This document shows positions 53,665 to 63,980 of a DNA stretch of 64,000 bases, piece by piece. The number at the start of each line of letters is the position of its first letter. Position 1 is the stretch's first letter. This DNA comes from Halobacillus sp. A1 (GTDB lineage: Bacteria; Bacillota; Bacilli; Bacillales; Halobacillaceae): contig NZ_JAIZEN010000012.1 of NCBI RefSeq assembly GCF_024189295.1, positions 51,877 to 115,876 on the forward strand, in the 5' to 3' direction. Under the pieces are notes generated by a model. That model ran no database searches. It worked only from the letters and a program-made list of their open reading frames with translations, and was not told the DNA's origin. The position numbers and the translations under genes were made by a program.

Positions 53665-55077
53665 GGCCGATGGCTTTTGATCAGTTGCATCTATGATAAA
53701 AACCTGAATTTCTTTTCCAAGCTTTTCGGTTAGACTCACTGCTTCATCCTTTAGATTTCTTGCTTTAGAAAGTTCTTCATCTTTTTGAACTATGACAACA
53801 TAATATCCTACCTTCACATCCTCACTAGCTAAGTATTGTGGAAGTTGTGATTCTAAACCATGTTCCAGCTTTGAACTGTTAGCCCTTTTAACTTCGATTA
53901 AAACCCTAGGTTTGTACCCATTAGAAAACTTAAAGTCTACTGGTCCTCTTCCAGCATCTGATTCACGGGTCAAGTCTACATTATTTAATCTACAATGTTC
54001 CTTTACCATTCCGTATAAGAGTAACTGTGAAGCCTCTTCTTTTCTAGGAACTCTGGGCTTTTCATTCCAGAGAAGTTTATAACCACCATTGTTTACAATA
54101 TAATTATTAAATGCTTCTATAAGCTTACTCACAAAACTTTTTAGCCCTTCCTCATCCTCAGGTGTAGGAAGTTGTACACTCTCTTTTTGAGCAATTCCTT
54201 TAGAAAATTCATACCACCTGTAAACCAATTTTTTATCCAGTTCTAAGTCATATGCATTGGAGCCTTGTCTCTCTACATATTCTATAAACCTATCCACCAA
54301 ATCTGTTCTTTGTGTTGCAAGTTCAATAATATCTTGTTTGTTAATTTGGCTTTTTATCTCAAAATTAAAATCGTTTCGAAGAATCTCATTCTCATTCGTC
54401 CAAGCCCAATCTTTAAAACTATCAGGACCAATACTAGGTAGATCTCTAAGGATACTACTTGGCACAAGGAGAATCGGCTTTTCATTATAAGGATTGAGAG
54501 GTAAGTCATAATCATTTAATCTCCATTGCAAAAACCTTTCGTTAAAAGTACGAACTCTTAATGATTTAACTGGAACAGAATACTTTTTACATATTTTCTG
54601 AGTATATTGTATTAACTCCTCTTTAATAATATTGGCACACATATCACTAATCCTATCAGGACCAATACCTGACTCTAGTATTGCAATTTCTTCAAAATGG
54701 TTAAATTCCTTCATTCCTACATCTATAGCTTTATGAATAGAGGAAGCAATGTTTTCCGAAAATCCTTCACCAGTCCCACTACCTCCAGTACTATTGCCAG
54801 AATACCCTAAACAGATTTCATCTACCTCAGGAAATGTAAGTATTCTTTCTAGTTTTTTCTCAACTAGACTCTCACTTTTTCTACTTGACGTAGCTGCGAG
54901 TTTAAATGCATCACTAAAAAAGTTAACAATCTTTTTATGAGCATCATTAAAGTTTTCGTTTTCATATTCAAATAAGAGAAAAGGATCAATGAAGACTTCT
55001 GTATCAACATCTAATATTGGATCAAACCAATCATCTTCAGGGTTCTGTTGAAGCTTAAATTGTTCAGTAAACAACAT
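53653..55077 (-). CDS. PD-(D/E)XK nuclease-like protein of unknown family
   Basis: A 474-residue soluble protein. The N-terminal 320 residues are not recognised. The C-terminal 120 residues hold a PD-(D/E)XK pattern: RLNNVDLTRESDAGRGPVDF (catalytic Asp) and PRVLIEVKRANSS (Glu-x-Lys), then LPQYLASEDVKVGYYVVIV, as in nucleases that act on DNA ends. ATG at 55077 is chosen because AAAGGAG lies eight bases before it. It lies 220 bases after the GHKL cassette on the same strand and may be its effector. Confidence 0.7.
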   Translation of the reverse strand: MLFTEQFKLQQNPEDDWFDPILDVDTEVFIDPFLLFEYENENFNDAHKKIVNFFSDAFKLAATSSRKSESLVEKKLERILTFPEVDEICLGYSGNSTGGSGTGEGFSENIASSIHKAIDVGMKEFNHFEEIAILESGIGPDRISDMCANIIKEELIQYTQKICKKYSVPVKSLRVRTFNERFLQWRLNDYDLPLNPYNEKPILLVPSSILRDLPSIGPDSFKDWAWTNENEILRNDFNFEIKSQINKQDIIELATQRTDLVDRFIEYVERQGSNAYDLELDKKLVYRWYEFSKGIAQKESVQLPTPEDEEGLKSFVSKLIEAFNNYIVNNGGYKLLWNEKPRVPRKEEASQLLLYGMVKEHCRLNNVDLTRESDAGRGPVDFKFSNGYKPRVLIEVKRANSSKLEHGLESQLPQYLASEDVKVGYYVVIVQKDEELSKARNLKDEAVSLTEKLGKEIQVFIIDATDQKPSASKI

Positions 55078-55297
55078 ATTATCTCTCCTTTTGCACCAGT
55101 GGTTGATGTAGTCCATTCTCCGTCGAAGTAAGTGAGTTTAGCCGTTCCTTTAAGCTTTAGTAAATGGATCATAATGCAGATAAACTTGCGTTATTAGTTC
55201 CGGAAGCCACCCCTATAATTCTTTTATGAGTAATTTAAAATAACTCCTGAAAATATTTTTTCCTGACTACAGTGAGCGGTTACGATTGAGCTTGCAC

Positions 55298-56404
55298 TCA
55301 AGTATAAAGCATCCATGCTGGTTTATTCTTCGAGGCTTTCCCACCAATGGGTCTAAATTTAACCTTTAACCCTCTATCTTGCAGAGGTTCTAAATACCAT
55401 TCTAGGCTCTTACCACCAATCACCCATAACATGCCGCCTTTATCCCTATGATCGACATACTCGAATTGTTGTTTGTTAAGATAAGCTAAGAGCCAATCAT
55501 CACTCAATTCAACATGTTCGTCCTCATCTACTGATGGATATGCACCGCTTTCTGCGAGGTGATCTTCCAGTGTGCGAGGTGGAACATCCCCTTCACTAAG
55601 GCTCGACGTTTGAACAACCGCTGCAACTTCCCCGAATGATGATTGCTCATCATGTGACAACTGAGATACATCATAATACTCACCTAAGTACTCTAAGAAC
55701 AACTTCTTCAACTCTTCTTTATTCAGTATTGGAGACATAATGATTGGGTAGCTTTTGTTAAATTCAAAAATGACACGACGTCCGACACGCTCATCATCTC
55801 CGAGATCTTCTCTGCCTTTAATCTTCGCCTTCAGCACCTTGGAGAGCTGCAACTCATCAATGATACTTAAAATGTTTAACAGGAAGTTCTCATTCCTAAA
55901 AATCTCGTATTTGATCATGTAGTTATACAGATCCAAGTTCTCAATGACTAGCTCATAGTAACGTTCTCTTTCTTCGTGACTCTCGATATTGTCTTTGATG
56001 TATTGTGCGCCGAGGATGACCTTGTAGATATAATTCTCCCAGTCTAACTTCTTCAACACTATATTTCGGAAGGTGTTTTCTCCGTTGGCCACTTCTGGAT
56101 ATTTTGTTAGGATATAGTTTTGTTTTTGTGCTACTAAAAGAGAATGCCAAAACCGTTCATCTAACAAATGCTCTCTTCTTGTATCCAAATAGGATTGAGA
56201 CACAACACGAAAGGCTTCAAGGAAAGCCTGTCTCTTTTCCTCTTCACTTCCTTTCCCTATATAGATCGGGAAATCAGGAATCGCTCGAATATAAGCTGTT
56301 TCACTAGAAAAGTATTCTTCTTTGTCTTGAAGGGTCCCGTTTAGGAAATCTTGATAAAGAGACTCCATCTTCTTGTAGTCTTTGTCTAATAATCTAACTT
56401 CCAT
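55298..56404 (-). CDS. Third gene of the GHKL cassette: helical protein with a GGxLWVIGG C-terminal module
   Basis: A 368-residue protein. Residues about 20-220 are helical (RRAHLLDERFW-like LLDERFWHSLLVAQ, VLKKLDWENYIYKVILGAQY) and may be DUF6339-like, which is from memory. A linker of acidic low-complexity sequence (about 240-295) is followed by a module of 65 residues: YVDHRDKGGMLWVIGG then LKVKFRPIGGKASKNKPAWM. I recall similar GG-x-LWVIGG ... GG ... PAW tails on other helicases and nucleases in defence loci. ATG at 56404 (GGAGG nine bases upstream) is preferred; it overlaps the previous gene by 11 bases. Confidence 0.65.
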   Translation of the reverse strand: MEVRLLDKDYKKMESLYQDFLNGTLQDKEEYFSSETAYIRAIPDFPIYIGKGSEEEKRQAFLEAFRVVSQSYLDTRREHLLDERFWHSLLVAQKQNYILTKYPEVANGENTFRNIVLKKLDWENYIYKVILGAQYIKDNIESHEERERYYELVIENLDLYNYMIKYEIFRNENFLLNILSIIDELQLSKVLKAKIKGREDLGDDERVGRRVIFEFNKSYPIIMSPILNKEELKKLFLEYLGEYYDVSQLSHDEQSSFGEVAAVVQTSSLSEGDVPPRTLEDHLAESGAYPSVDEDEHVELSDDWLLAYLNKQQFEYVDHRDKGGMLWVIGGKSLEWYLEPLQDRGLKVKFRPIGGKASKNKPAWMLYT

Positions 56405-57242
56405 TCGAAACGACCTCCCCAAGTGCTGCTGTATATTTCTCGATAATGCGATCGGAAATAAGATAGATCACTTCATCAATGTTGTCCATATTCAATTCCG
56501 TCACTTGCTTTTTCTTCATTAAGTTGTAAAGCTTTAAATCAAGTGATCCTTCTGGTTCTGGTAACTCTTCTAAATCAACATCGCCATCTTCCCCGTTGTT
56601 GATAATGAATGTCTGAAGAGCTTTAGATAAACCAGCATAGATATATGGATTGTTAAGAACCGTACTGCGAGGAAGGTGATTGAATTGGAAGTCTGGACTA
56701 CGGTAATGAATGACAATCGTTTCTTGTCCTAATTCCACTTTAATATCTGACTTCAAGTTCTCATCGACTTTTTTCTCAAAAAGATCAAAAGGTTTTGTGA
56801 TACTGCCATCAAATACAATGACGTTCGAATACCCCAGAAGCGAGAACTTCGGCACAACGATTTCCTTGCGAAATGGAAGATAAAACTCACTCAAATCATG
56901 ATTCGTATCAAAAGAAAGTTTTTCCAACGCCTGAATGTGCAACTGAATAGACGTCCGTCTACTTAAAGAAACACGTGTTTTCGGTATCGATACGGACTTT
57001 TGCAAAGGATCCAGCTTAAAGAATTTATTATCTTTCGATTGGATAATAAGAATCAATTGGGCTTTCCCGTTGCGAATTTGCTGTTGGATAAATTCCGATT
57101 CGATCTCATAGTAAAAGTAGAAATTGTATTTACCTGCATTTTCACTCACGTTCACATCGAGTTCGAACGTATTAAGTGCATAGCTATGGGATGTGTTCGA
57201 TAAGACAGGGTACGGAAAGTTGGCATCTTTTCGGTAAATCAC
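56394..57242 (-). CDS. Second gene of the GHKL cassette: unknown beta-rich protein
   Basis: A 282-residue protein that I do not recognise. It has no membrane segment. The first 150 residues look beta-rich (YNFYFYYEIESEFI, AQLILIIQSK, KTRVSLSRRTSIQLHIQAL) and the last 60 helical and acidic. It starts at GTG, and the GGAGGTG used for it lies in the last codons of the GHKL gene; the gap is three bases. Its tight coupling to the genes on both sides shows it acts with them. Confidence 0.6.
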   Translation of the reverse strand: MIYRKDANFPYPVLSNTSHSYALNTFELDVNVSENAGKYNFYFYYEIESEFIQQQIRNGKAQLILIIQSKDNKFFKLDPLQKSVSIPKTRVSLSRRTSIQLHIQALEKLSFDTNHDLSEFYLPFRKEIVVPKFSLLGYSNVIVFDGSITKPFDLFEKKVDENLKSDIKVELGQETIVIHYRSPDFQFNHLPRSTVLNNPYIYAGLSKALQTFIINNGEDGDVDLEELPEPEGSLDLKLYNLMKKKQVTELNMDNIDEVIYLISDRIIEKYTAALGEVVSNGS

Positions 57243-57245
57243 CTC

Positions 57246-59171
57246 TTACACCTCCACATAGTATCCAAACTTCAACGAACGATTGAAAGCGTTTCTTAAA
57301 TTCAATTGAAGTTGTACGATACCATTTTTAATTTGAACACCTTGAATAACGTTTTTTCTGTAAGAACATATACTTCCAGAATGAACATCCACAATGTCTA
57401 CATAACTGTTCTGAATGCGAAATTCATCTTTATATTCAACGCCCATGCCATCTATGATAGACAAGGCAATGTCACATGTACTTGCCCCTTTAATTTCCTT
57501 ACTATTGGAAAAATCAAATTGGAGCATCTCCCTATCCCCTACGAGTATTCGTTCAACTATATCAGGGTGGGTGCTATAACGTTCTTTCTGTTCTTCCATG
57601 CCACTTGTTTCGCTCTCATTCTTCTGTCTTTTAAGAGGTTTTCTCTTCTTCTTCGGACCCTCTTTTTGAGAAACCTTCTTCTTTCCTTCCCCTTTATCCC
57701 GTTTTTCTTTGGAAGAAGGAGTAGTAGAGGATTTTACCAATGATTGACCCTGGTTGATCTTTACGGTTCCCATCGACTTCTCTAAATCCTTCTTAAACTG
57801 CGTTTCAACCACATACAGTAAGTCTTTTGTATCCATGAGTCCGTCCGTAGGGTTATTTTCTTTAACAGCCTCATCGATCACTTTGGCAATTTCTTTGGAT
57901 AAATTATTTATAAATCGTGTAGCCCGTCTCTTTAAATGAGCATCACTAAAATGATCTTTTGACAGTCGAGTATGCGATTCGTTTTCCAGTGACTTCAAAT
58001 AAGCATCTTCATCGTGACCACCGATAAGAACAGCATTAAACGGCTTCGTCGCATTGGACTTCACCGTAAAATCCTCGATCTTCATTCCGATCGTTCGAAC
58101 AACCGCTACTCTCCCCTTTGGAATTCTCTCGTCATATCGAAAATACAATTGAAAACGAAAATCCTTGTGTCCATTGGATACCACAATCTCCTCAGGGGAC
58201 GTGTTCAAGTATGTATCGAGGTAGAGTGGCGTGAATTCTTTCTTGGCCTCAGAAATTTCTTGATTATAGTACTGCTGGTTCCTCACATACTCTAAGATGG
58301 TATCTTTATTCACAACATTTCCATTTACATGTACTTCCAATTTATTCTTTAAGATTGAGATAAAGAAACTGTTGCAAATGCTGCGAATGATATCTTTCTC
58401 ATCATCGTACTCCTGACGTAAGTATGGGATAACAATCTTTAATCCCCTTGTATCTTTTTTGAATACATTATGGAAATTGTTCTCGTAGGGATAAAACTTC
58501 GATTTGTTACCCCCAAGATGCTCGATATCGGTAAAATAACCTGTAGAGCGAAACGCCTGGTTCTCGTGTACGTGCTCAATTAGCTGCACCGTACCACCTA
58601 AGTGTTGATTACCCTCGGCATCACAGTTTGCAAAATACATCACGTGAAGATCAGAGGCTGCGTTCGATGCAATCTTCCCAACACCGTGCGAACCACCTCT
58701 CGACACCTCCACTTCAGCCTGATCTTCTTCAAAGTGAACGCCTTTGTTGTAAGCATAGATCCCCCACGTATCCTTTTTGGATCCGCTTTGGCCATTGCGT
58801 GCTCCAGTAAGCCCTCGTGTATTGATGTCTTCAAACGACATATAGCGAACTTCTTCTTGATTCAGTTTATTTTTCATATGGCTGATCGTTTCATTAGTGT
58901 ACGCATTTCGTCCTTCCAGTTGCGAAATACGAGCATGTACTTCATCAACCCCTGGAATATTCCGTTTATGCATTGTCCCTGTTTCAATCTTTAATACAAT
59001 GGGACCATCGTAACCTAGCAATCTACCATCCAATGAATTTTGGATATTCTCTCTAGTTAATCCACTAACGCCCATATCGTAAAAGCGTTCCAGGGATTTA
59101 TTGAAGTTTGATTCTTCGATGTTTGGAATCGGAGAGAATTTCCATTTATCTTTCTGAAGTGTCTGCTGCAC
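57246..59171 (-). CDS. MORC-like GHKL ATPase, first gene of a three-gene cassette
   Basis: A 641-residue GHKL (HATPase_c_3) protein. The N box is RENIQNSLDG (about residues 40-49) with the catalytic Glu and Asn; MSFEDINTRGLTGARN gives the Asp/Gly G1-like site and SRGGSHGVGK the lid G2 site (about 157-166). A second domain follows (about 230-430), then a lysine-rich linker (about 510-550) and a C-terminal beta-rich domain. Prokaryotic MORC ATPases occur in restriction-like operons (Iyer, Abhiman and Aravind) and are thought to clamp DNA. GTG at 59171 is chosen because GAGGAGG lies nine bases before it; the frame from 59249 has no such site. Confidence 0.8.
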   Translation of the reverse strand: MQQTLQKDKWKFSPIPNIEESNFNKSLERFYDMGVSGLTRENIQNSLDGRLLGYDGPIVLKIETGTMHKRNIPGVDEVHARISQLEGRNAYTNETISHMKNKLNQEEVRYMSFEDINTRGLTGARNGQSGSKKDTWGIYAYNKGVHFEEDQAEVEVSRGGSHGVGKIASNAASDLHVMYFANCDAEGNQHLGGTVQLIEHVHENQAFRSTGYFTDIEHLGGNKSKFYPYENNFHNVFKKDTRGLKIVIPYLRQEYDDEKDIIRSICNSFFISILKNKLEVHVNGNVVNKDTILEYVRNQQYYNQEISEAKKEFTPLYLDTYLNTSPEEIVVSNGHKDFRFQLYFRYDERIPKGRVAVVRTIGMKIEDFTVKSNATKPFNAVLIGGHDEDAYLKSLENESHTRLSKDHFSDAHLKRRATRFINNLSKEIAKVIDEAVKENNPTDGLMDTKDLLYVVETQFKKDLEKSMGTVKINQGQSLVKSSTTPSSKEKRDKGEGKKKVSQKEGPKKKRKPLKRQKNESETSGMEEQKERYSTHPDIVERILVGDREMLQFDFSNSKEIKGASTCDIALSIIDGMGVEYKDEFRIQNSYVDIVDVHSGSICSYRKNVIQGVQIKNGIVQLQLNLRNAFNRSLKFGYYVEV

Positions 59172-59429
59172 TGTTGTCACCCTCCTCAAAGAAATGTATG
59201 CATCATATGTTTGACCACATTCGCTTTTTATTATGAAATAGTGGTACATTTTATTGGAACAGTCTTAAAATTCAACATATTACATACTATTTTACCACGA
59301 TTTTCTATTATCAAATTCAATAATTTCAGATAAAAGTTAATTGATTGTGAGAGAAAATATTCATTATAATACATAGTGATAATCTGTCGGTGTCCGAATA
59401 GAATTGGATAGGGAAATGTTGTTGTATCA

Positions 59430-59441
59430 GACCCCAAAACC
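59430..59441. repeat. CAGACCCCAAAA repeat, copy F
   Basis: ATCAGACCCCAAAACCAT upstream of the GHKL cassette matches the 12-base end seen at 27248 and 47883. Confidence 0.45.
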
Positions 59442-59989
59442 ATATAAGCTAATCCCCAACAACATGTATTGCGGTTTCATGGGATTAATACATACGTAAT
59501 CTTTTATGATGATGAAGGTTAGAACAAACCTTAGTAACATGTCGCCCAAATAAAAATATTAATACAAATGACAAAATTCCCACCATTTATATTCTGTAAA
59601 TTTACAAGCTTATTCACGGCGCTTGAACCTTTGTATAGCCTGACTAACAAGTTTGAAGGCTATTGGTATAACCCTGATCAGTATGTAAAGAAGAGGTTAA
59701 AAACCTGTTAAATCAATACGCTCTGTTATTTAGCCGAATATAAAATAAAGGATATGGGGCAGGAACAATAAAATCCTTCCCCATTATATAATCCGGTTTC
59801 TACATTACAAAAGTAACCTCCACCAGCAACTGAATAGGAATATTTATAAAGAAGTCCTAAATTGAGGATTTTAAATTAAACACTTTCACAAAGTTAAAGC
59901 GGTTAAATACATTTCAAAGTTACTTTACTTTAATTAAATTTCCACTATTTCTTTATACAATATTGGTCTTAGAGAATCTCATTATTTCC

Positions 59990-60277
59990 CTAAGGAGTTC
60001 TGTTCTGCACAAATACTACGATTGTATTAGCAGTAATCATAAAGTCATAACTTGACCTTTCAAAGGTTATAGAGCAGTTTAATGAGCTAAGTCGACCGGC
60101 TGTTTTAAATCTCTTATAGTCTTCACTTAGGTTTACTCGGTCACCAAAAAAAACTACGCTCTTCAAACTTCTAAAACCTGACGTAGATGAAGTCCTTACT
60201 TCTATGAATATCTGTATGCTAAACAGAGAAGAGAAACTAAATATAGGAAATGCTCTAAAAAATAAAATAATCCCCAC
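59990..60277 (-). CDS. Doubtful 95-residue ORF
   Basis: A GTG-started frame with AAAGGTGGG overlapping the start. The second half (SVVFFGDRVNLSEDYKRFKT, SSLNCSITFERSSYD, ITANTIVVFVQNRT) looks like real protein, the first half less so. It may be the end of an older, longer gene. No family is recognised. Confidence 0.28.
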   Translation of the reverse strand: MGIILFFRAFPIFSFSSLFSIQIFIEVRTSSTSGFRSLKSVVFFGDRVNLSEDYKRFKTAGRLSSLNCSITFERSSYDFMITANTIVVFVQNRTP

Positions 60278-60884
60278 CTTTGGCGAAAGATGAGGATTGT
60301 CGCTTACATGAGAAATAGTAAAACTAGGATATGATTTAATTATTTCACCATCTTTTTTGTTCTTTTTAAATTATTCCTTCGCATCTTCAAGCGCTCTTTC
60401 GTGCTTGCTTACTCACAGTTAGAAGTTTGGCGTAGTACTTCATTTAAACTTCTTATAAGAACTTAGTATATGTTATTACCTTCTAATCCAAACTAAAAAT
60501 ATTGACTTAATTTTGTTACTTTAATTTCAACTAACTCTGGTTGAAGGTTAAGATGAATTTCCATGAATTTTAGATCATTAATTAGCGTTAAATTGGATCA
60601 TCATTTAATATAGGTAATTGAAATATGTAAGATAACAATACCTTTTTCGCTGATTTATCCAACACCTGTCCCCTTTTATACCTGATTAAAATAAGCATAA
60701 CCTCTTCAAGATCCAGCCTTATTTTATTTACTTATTGTATTGATATTGTTCTTCTTGATTAGCTATCATAGAGTAAAGGATCGAAAATTGTAGTCCAGAA
60801 GTTTATTTAATGACCAATCACTTTTCTATACTCACACTACTTAATGGCAACATACTAAAAATCATTACATTTTAGGAGGAAACG

Positions 60885-63800
60885 ATGATAAATTTACAAA
60901 GTAAAGAAAAAATAAAAGACTTTTTCATCAATAATGGATACGCAGATCAATCAATTTTTGATTTTGATAAATCTAATTTAGATTTCAATTATGATTGGTT
61001 GAAAAAAATCCACTTAATTAGCGATACTGATGATTTTAAAATATGGATATTCGAAATTGATGAAATAAAAACTGATTTAATGAACAAAATAACTCATCGC
61101 TTTTATAGAAGAAACCCTTTTGATTATAACCTTTTAATTTTTACTAACGTTGACTTTACTCATACTGTATTTTTACATTATCACAAGGATAATGACGGTA
61201 AAATTAAAATCAGGCGATTACGAATAGAAAACAACCGTTTAACGGCCACAGATATTAGAATATTATCCGAACTAAAACTCACTGGAAAGGACATCATTGA
61301 CGATTTAGACATAGCCAAGTTGCATAAGAGTGCTTTTGATATAGAACGTGTAACTAACAAATTTTTCGAAGAATTTAAAACTCAAATAGAAACATTTTCT
61401 GACAACATATCAGGGCTAGATACAGAAAAAGATAAAAAAAACTATTCTTTATTAGTAGTTAGTAGGTTAATTTTCTTGTGCTTTATCCAACAAAAAGGTT
61501 GGTTAAATGGCGTTAAAAGTTATTTGTATGATAGATTTCAATACTCTGAATTAAACAATAAGAATTATTATAATGAAATCCTAAAACCGCTATTCTTTGA
61601 GTGTCTAAACAAGCCCATTGAAGAAGATATGTTTAAGGAAAATTCTCGGAGTAAACAAGCAAGAGATTTGTACGAAGGTTACGAACCTGTTTTAGATGAT
61701 ATGGAAATAAATCACAACTTTCAAGGGATCCCATATTTGAATGGTGGTTTATTTGAAGCAAACCAGTTTTATGAAATTAATACGGATGTACAAATTGAAA
61801 ACATCTTGTTTAAAAATTTATTTGAAAATCTACTAAATAAGTATAATTTTACAGTCAGAGAAGATCTTGGCTATGACACAGACATTGCCGTCGACCCTGA
61901 GCTTTTAGGTAGAATATTTGAAAACATGATTATTGAAGAAGAGAGATCAAGTACAGGTAGTTTTTATACTCCAAAAGAAATAATTAATGAAATGTGTAAG
62001 ACCAGTTTAAGAAAACACTTAAAAAACAGATTAACAGAAAACCTATATGGCAAAGTTGATTACTTAATTAGTCATTTAGAAGATGAAAACCTTTATTCAA
62101 AACAAAAAAAAATTATTACTGATGAGATTAACCAAGATACAGAAATACAAGACTGCTCCTACTATAAATTTTCTAAAAATGAAGCTGACGAAGTAATGAA
62201 CACATTAAAAGAGCTAAAGATATGTGATCCAGCAGTTGGGTCAGGAGCCTATATTTTAGGAATGTTGCATATTCTTGTAGAAATTTTCCGCAAAATCACA
62301 TACTACTCATTTGGAACTAGAATAAATATTTATGATGCTAAAAGAGATATTATACAAAGTAATCTCTATGGAGTAGATAGAGAAGAAGGCGCAATTGATA
62401 TCGCTCGATTAAGAATTTGGCTTTCTTTATCTGTTGAATATACAGCAAGTTCTGTTGAAGAAATCAAGCCACTTCCCAATCTCTCATACAAACTAATGCA
62501 AGGAAATAGTTTATTTTCTTCTTACGACAATATTGATTTTGATAAGGAATTTGACAAAGTTGGTTTTGGTCAAGTTTCTCTATTTGAAGAAAAAACTGAA
62601 TTGCATTTACAAATAGAAGAATTAACAATGCAGAGAAGTAATTTCTTTAATGCAACAATTAATAAAGAAGAAATAGAAGAGAATATAAAAAAATTAGAAG
62701 AGACACTTCTTAATTCATTTGCATCAAATAAAGAAACACAACTTAAAAAGCTGAATAACAAGAGTTTATTTTCATGGAAAATAAATTTCCCTGAAGTTTT
62801 TGAAAAAAATGGCTTTGATATTATTATTGGAAATCCACCTTACGGAGCAGAGCTTAGTGAGTCTGAAAAAAAGAGGTTAAAAACTAAATACCCTAGTGTT
62901 GCTGATTATGAGTCTTCTCAATATTTTTATTTAAGAGGGTTAGAATTATTAAACAAAAATGGATTAATTAGTTATATTACGACAAATACCTTTCTCTTTA
63001 ACGTTCATGCTAATCGTTTTAGAAAAGAAATAATAACTTCCTCCACTTTAAAAGGCATATATGATCTAACTGAAGTCAATGTATTTAAAAAAGCACAAGT
63101 TAGAACTATTATCAAGTATGGGTCAAACTCTATCAACAAGAATTATGAGGTTGAATATTATAATTTTAACCCGGATACTCAAACATTTTATTTTAAGAAC
63201 AGAAAATACTCGAAAGACTTGTTAAAAAATGACAAGAGATGGATCTTTATGATGCGCTTTACAGAGGAACAAGAAAAGCTAATAGAAAAAATTTCATTAA
63301 AAGGTTCCCCTTTAAAAAAGGATTTTGATTGTAGTCAAGGCTTAATTCCTTATGATAAATATAGAGGACATTCTAAAGATATAATTCAAAATAGAATCTG
63401 GCATAGTGATCACAAGAAAGATGATACATTTAAACCCGAGTTGAAAGGGGCAGATGTTGATAGGTACATGGTGAATTGGCACGGGAAAACGTGGATAAGT
63501 TATGGCAATTGGCTAGCTGCCCCCAGAGAGCCAAAGTTTTTTAATGGCCCCAGATTATTAATAAGAGAAATTGTTAATAAGCAAAACGGAAGATTAAATG
63601 CCGGCTATACAGATAAAGAATTCTACAATTCACCTAGTATTATAAATATAATTCCAAAAGAAGACGGGCAAATACCACTCTTTTATTTATTAGGATTACT
63701 TAATTCACAACTTTTCGCTATATATAACTATGGTACATCACCAAAAGTTAAGAAAGGATTGTTTCCTAAAATTTTAGTTACTGATATTAGAGAATTACCT

Positions 63801-63980
63801 ATTAAAAAAGGTACCAAAAAACAAGTTCACCAAATGGTTGAGGCAGTACAATCTAACATCAAGTTAATCGAAGTGATTATTGCATACGAATTGAGCCATC
63901 TGTGCGGAGTTTTGAGCCACTCAGTGCGGACGATAGAGCCGGTAAATGCAGGGATAAAAGCCACCCTACTAAATAATTAA
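60885..63980 (+). CDS. Type IIG / PglX-like DNA methyltransferase-nuclease, 3' end replaced
   Basis: A 1031-residue reading frame. The N-terminal 330 residues are an Eco57I-type N-terminal domain (fused nuclease or BREX PglX front part); SSTGSFYTPKEIINEM then leads into the N6-adenine methylase: motif I ICDPAVGSGAYILGML (about 445) and motif IV IIIGNPPYG (about 650). The later part (ISYITTNTFLFN, IREIVNKQNGRLNAGY) is the target recognition region. From about residue 1000 the frame runs into an IS-like end (YELSHLCGVLSHSV ...), so the natural C-terminus is lost, and function is uncertain. AGGAGG lies six bases before the ATG. Base use is more AT-rich than the left half of the window. Confidence 0.82.
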   Translation: MINLQSKEKIKDFFINNGYADQSIFDFDKSNLDFNYDWLKKIHLISDTDDFKIWIFEIDEIKTDLMNKITHRFYRRNPFDYNLLIFTNVDFTHTVFLHYHKDNDGKIKIRRLRIENNRLTATDIRILSELKLTGKDIIDDLDIAKLHKSAFDIERVTNKFFEEFKTQIETFSDNISGLDTEKDKKNYSLLVVSRLIFLCFIQQKGWLNGVKSYLYDRFQYSELNNKNYYNEILKPLFFECLNKPIEEDMFKENSRSKQARDLYEGYEPVLDDMEINHNFQGIPYLNGGLFEANQFYEINTDVQIENILFKNLFENLLNKYNFTVREDLGYDTDIAVDPELLGRIFENMIIEEERSSTGSFYTPKEIINEMCKTSLRKHLKNRLTENLYGKVDYLISHLEDENLYSKQKKIITDEINQDTEIQDCSYYKFSKNEADEVMNTLKELKICDPAVGSGAYILGMLHILVEIFRKITYYSFGTRINIYDAKRDIIQSNLYGVDREEGAIDIARLRIWLSLSVEYTASSVEEIKPLPNLSYKLMQGNSLFSSYDNIDFDKEFDKVGFGQVSLFEEKTELHLQIEELTMQRSNFFNATINKEEIEENIKKLEETLLNSFASNKETQLKKLNNKSLFSWKINFPEVFEKNGFDIIIGNPPYGAELSESEKKRLKTKYPSVADYESSQYFYLRGLELLNKNGLISYITTNTFLFNVHANRFRKEIITSSTLKGIYDLTEVNVFKKAQVRTIIKYGSNSINKNYEVEYYNFNPDTQTFYFKNRKYSKDLLKNDKRWIFMMRFTEEQEKLIEKISLKGSPLKKDFDCSQGLIPYDKYRGHSKDIIQNRIWHSDHKKDDTFKPELKGADVDRYMVNWHGKTWISYGNWLAAPREPKFFNGPRLLIREIVNKQNGRLNAGYTDKEFYNSPSIINIIPKEDGQIPLFYLLGLLNSQLFAIYNYGTSPKVKKGLFPKILVTDIRELPIKKGTKKQVHQMVEAVQSNIKLIEVIIAYELSHLCGVLSHSVRTIEPVNAGIKATLLNN

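Larger units (their letters stand above)
59172..60884. other. Long AT-rich stretch between the GHKL cassette and the type IIG gene
   Basis: About 1.7 kb with no clear gene. A CAGACCCCAAAA copy lies at 59430-59441. A 95-codon minus frame (59990-60277) is listed separately as doubtful. The promoter of the GHKL cassette should lie near 59180-59400 but no clean box is seen. The stretch may be a graveyard of lost genes. Confidence 0.55.
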
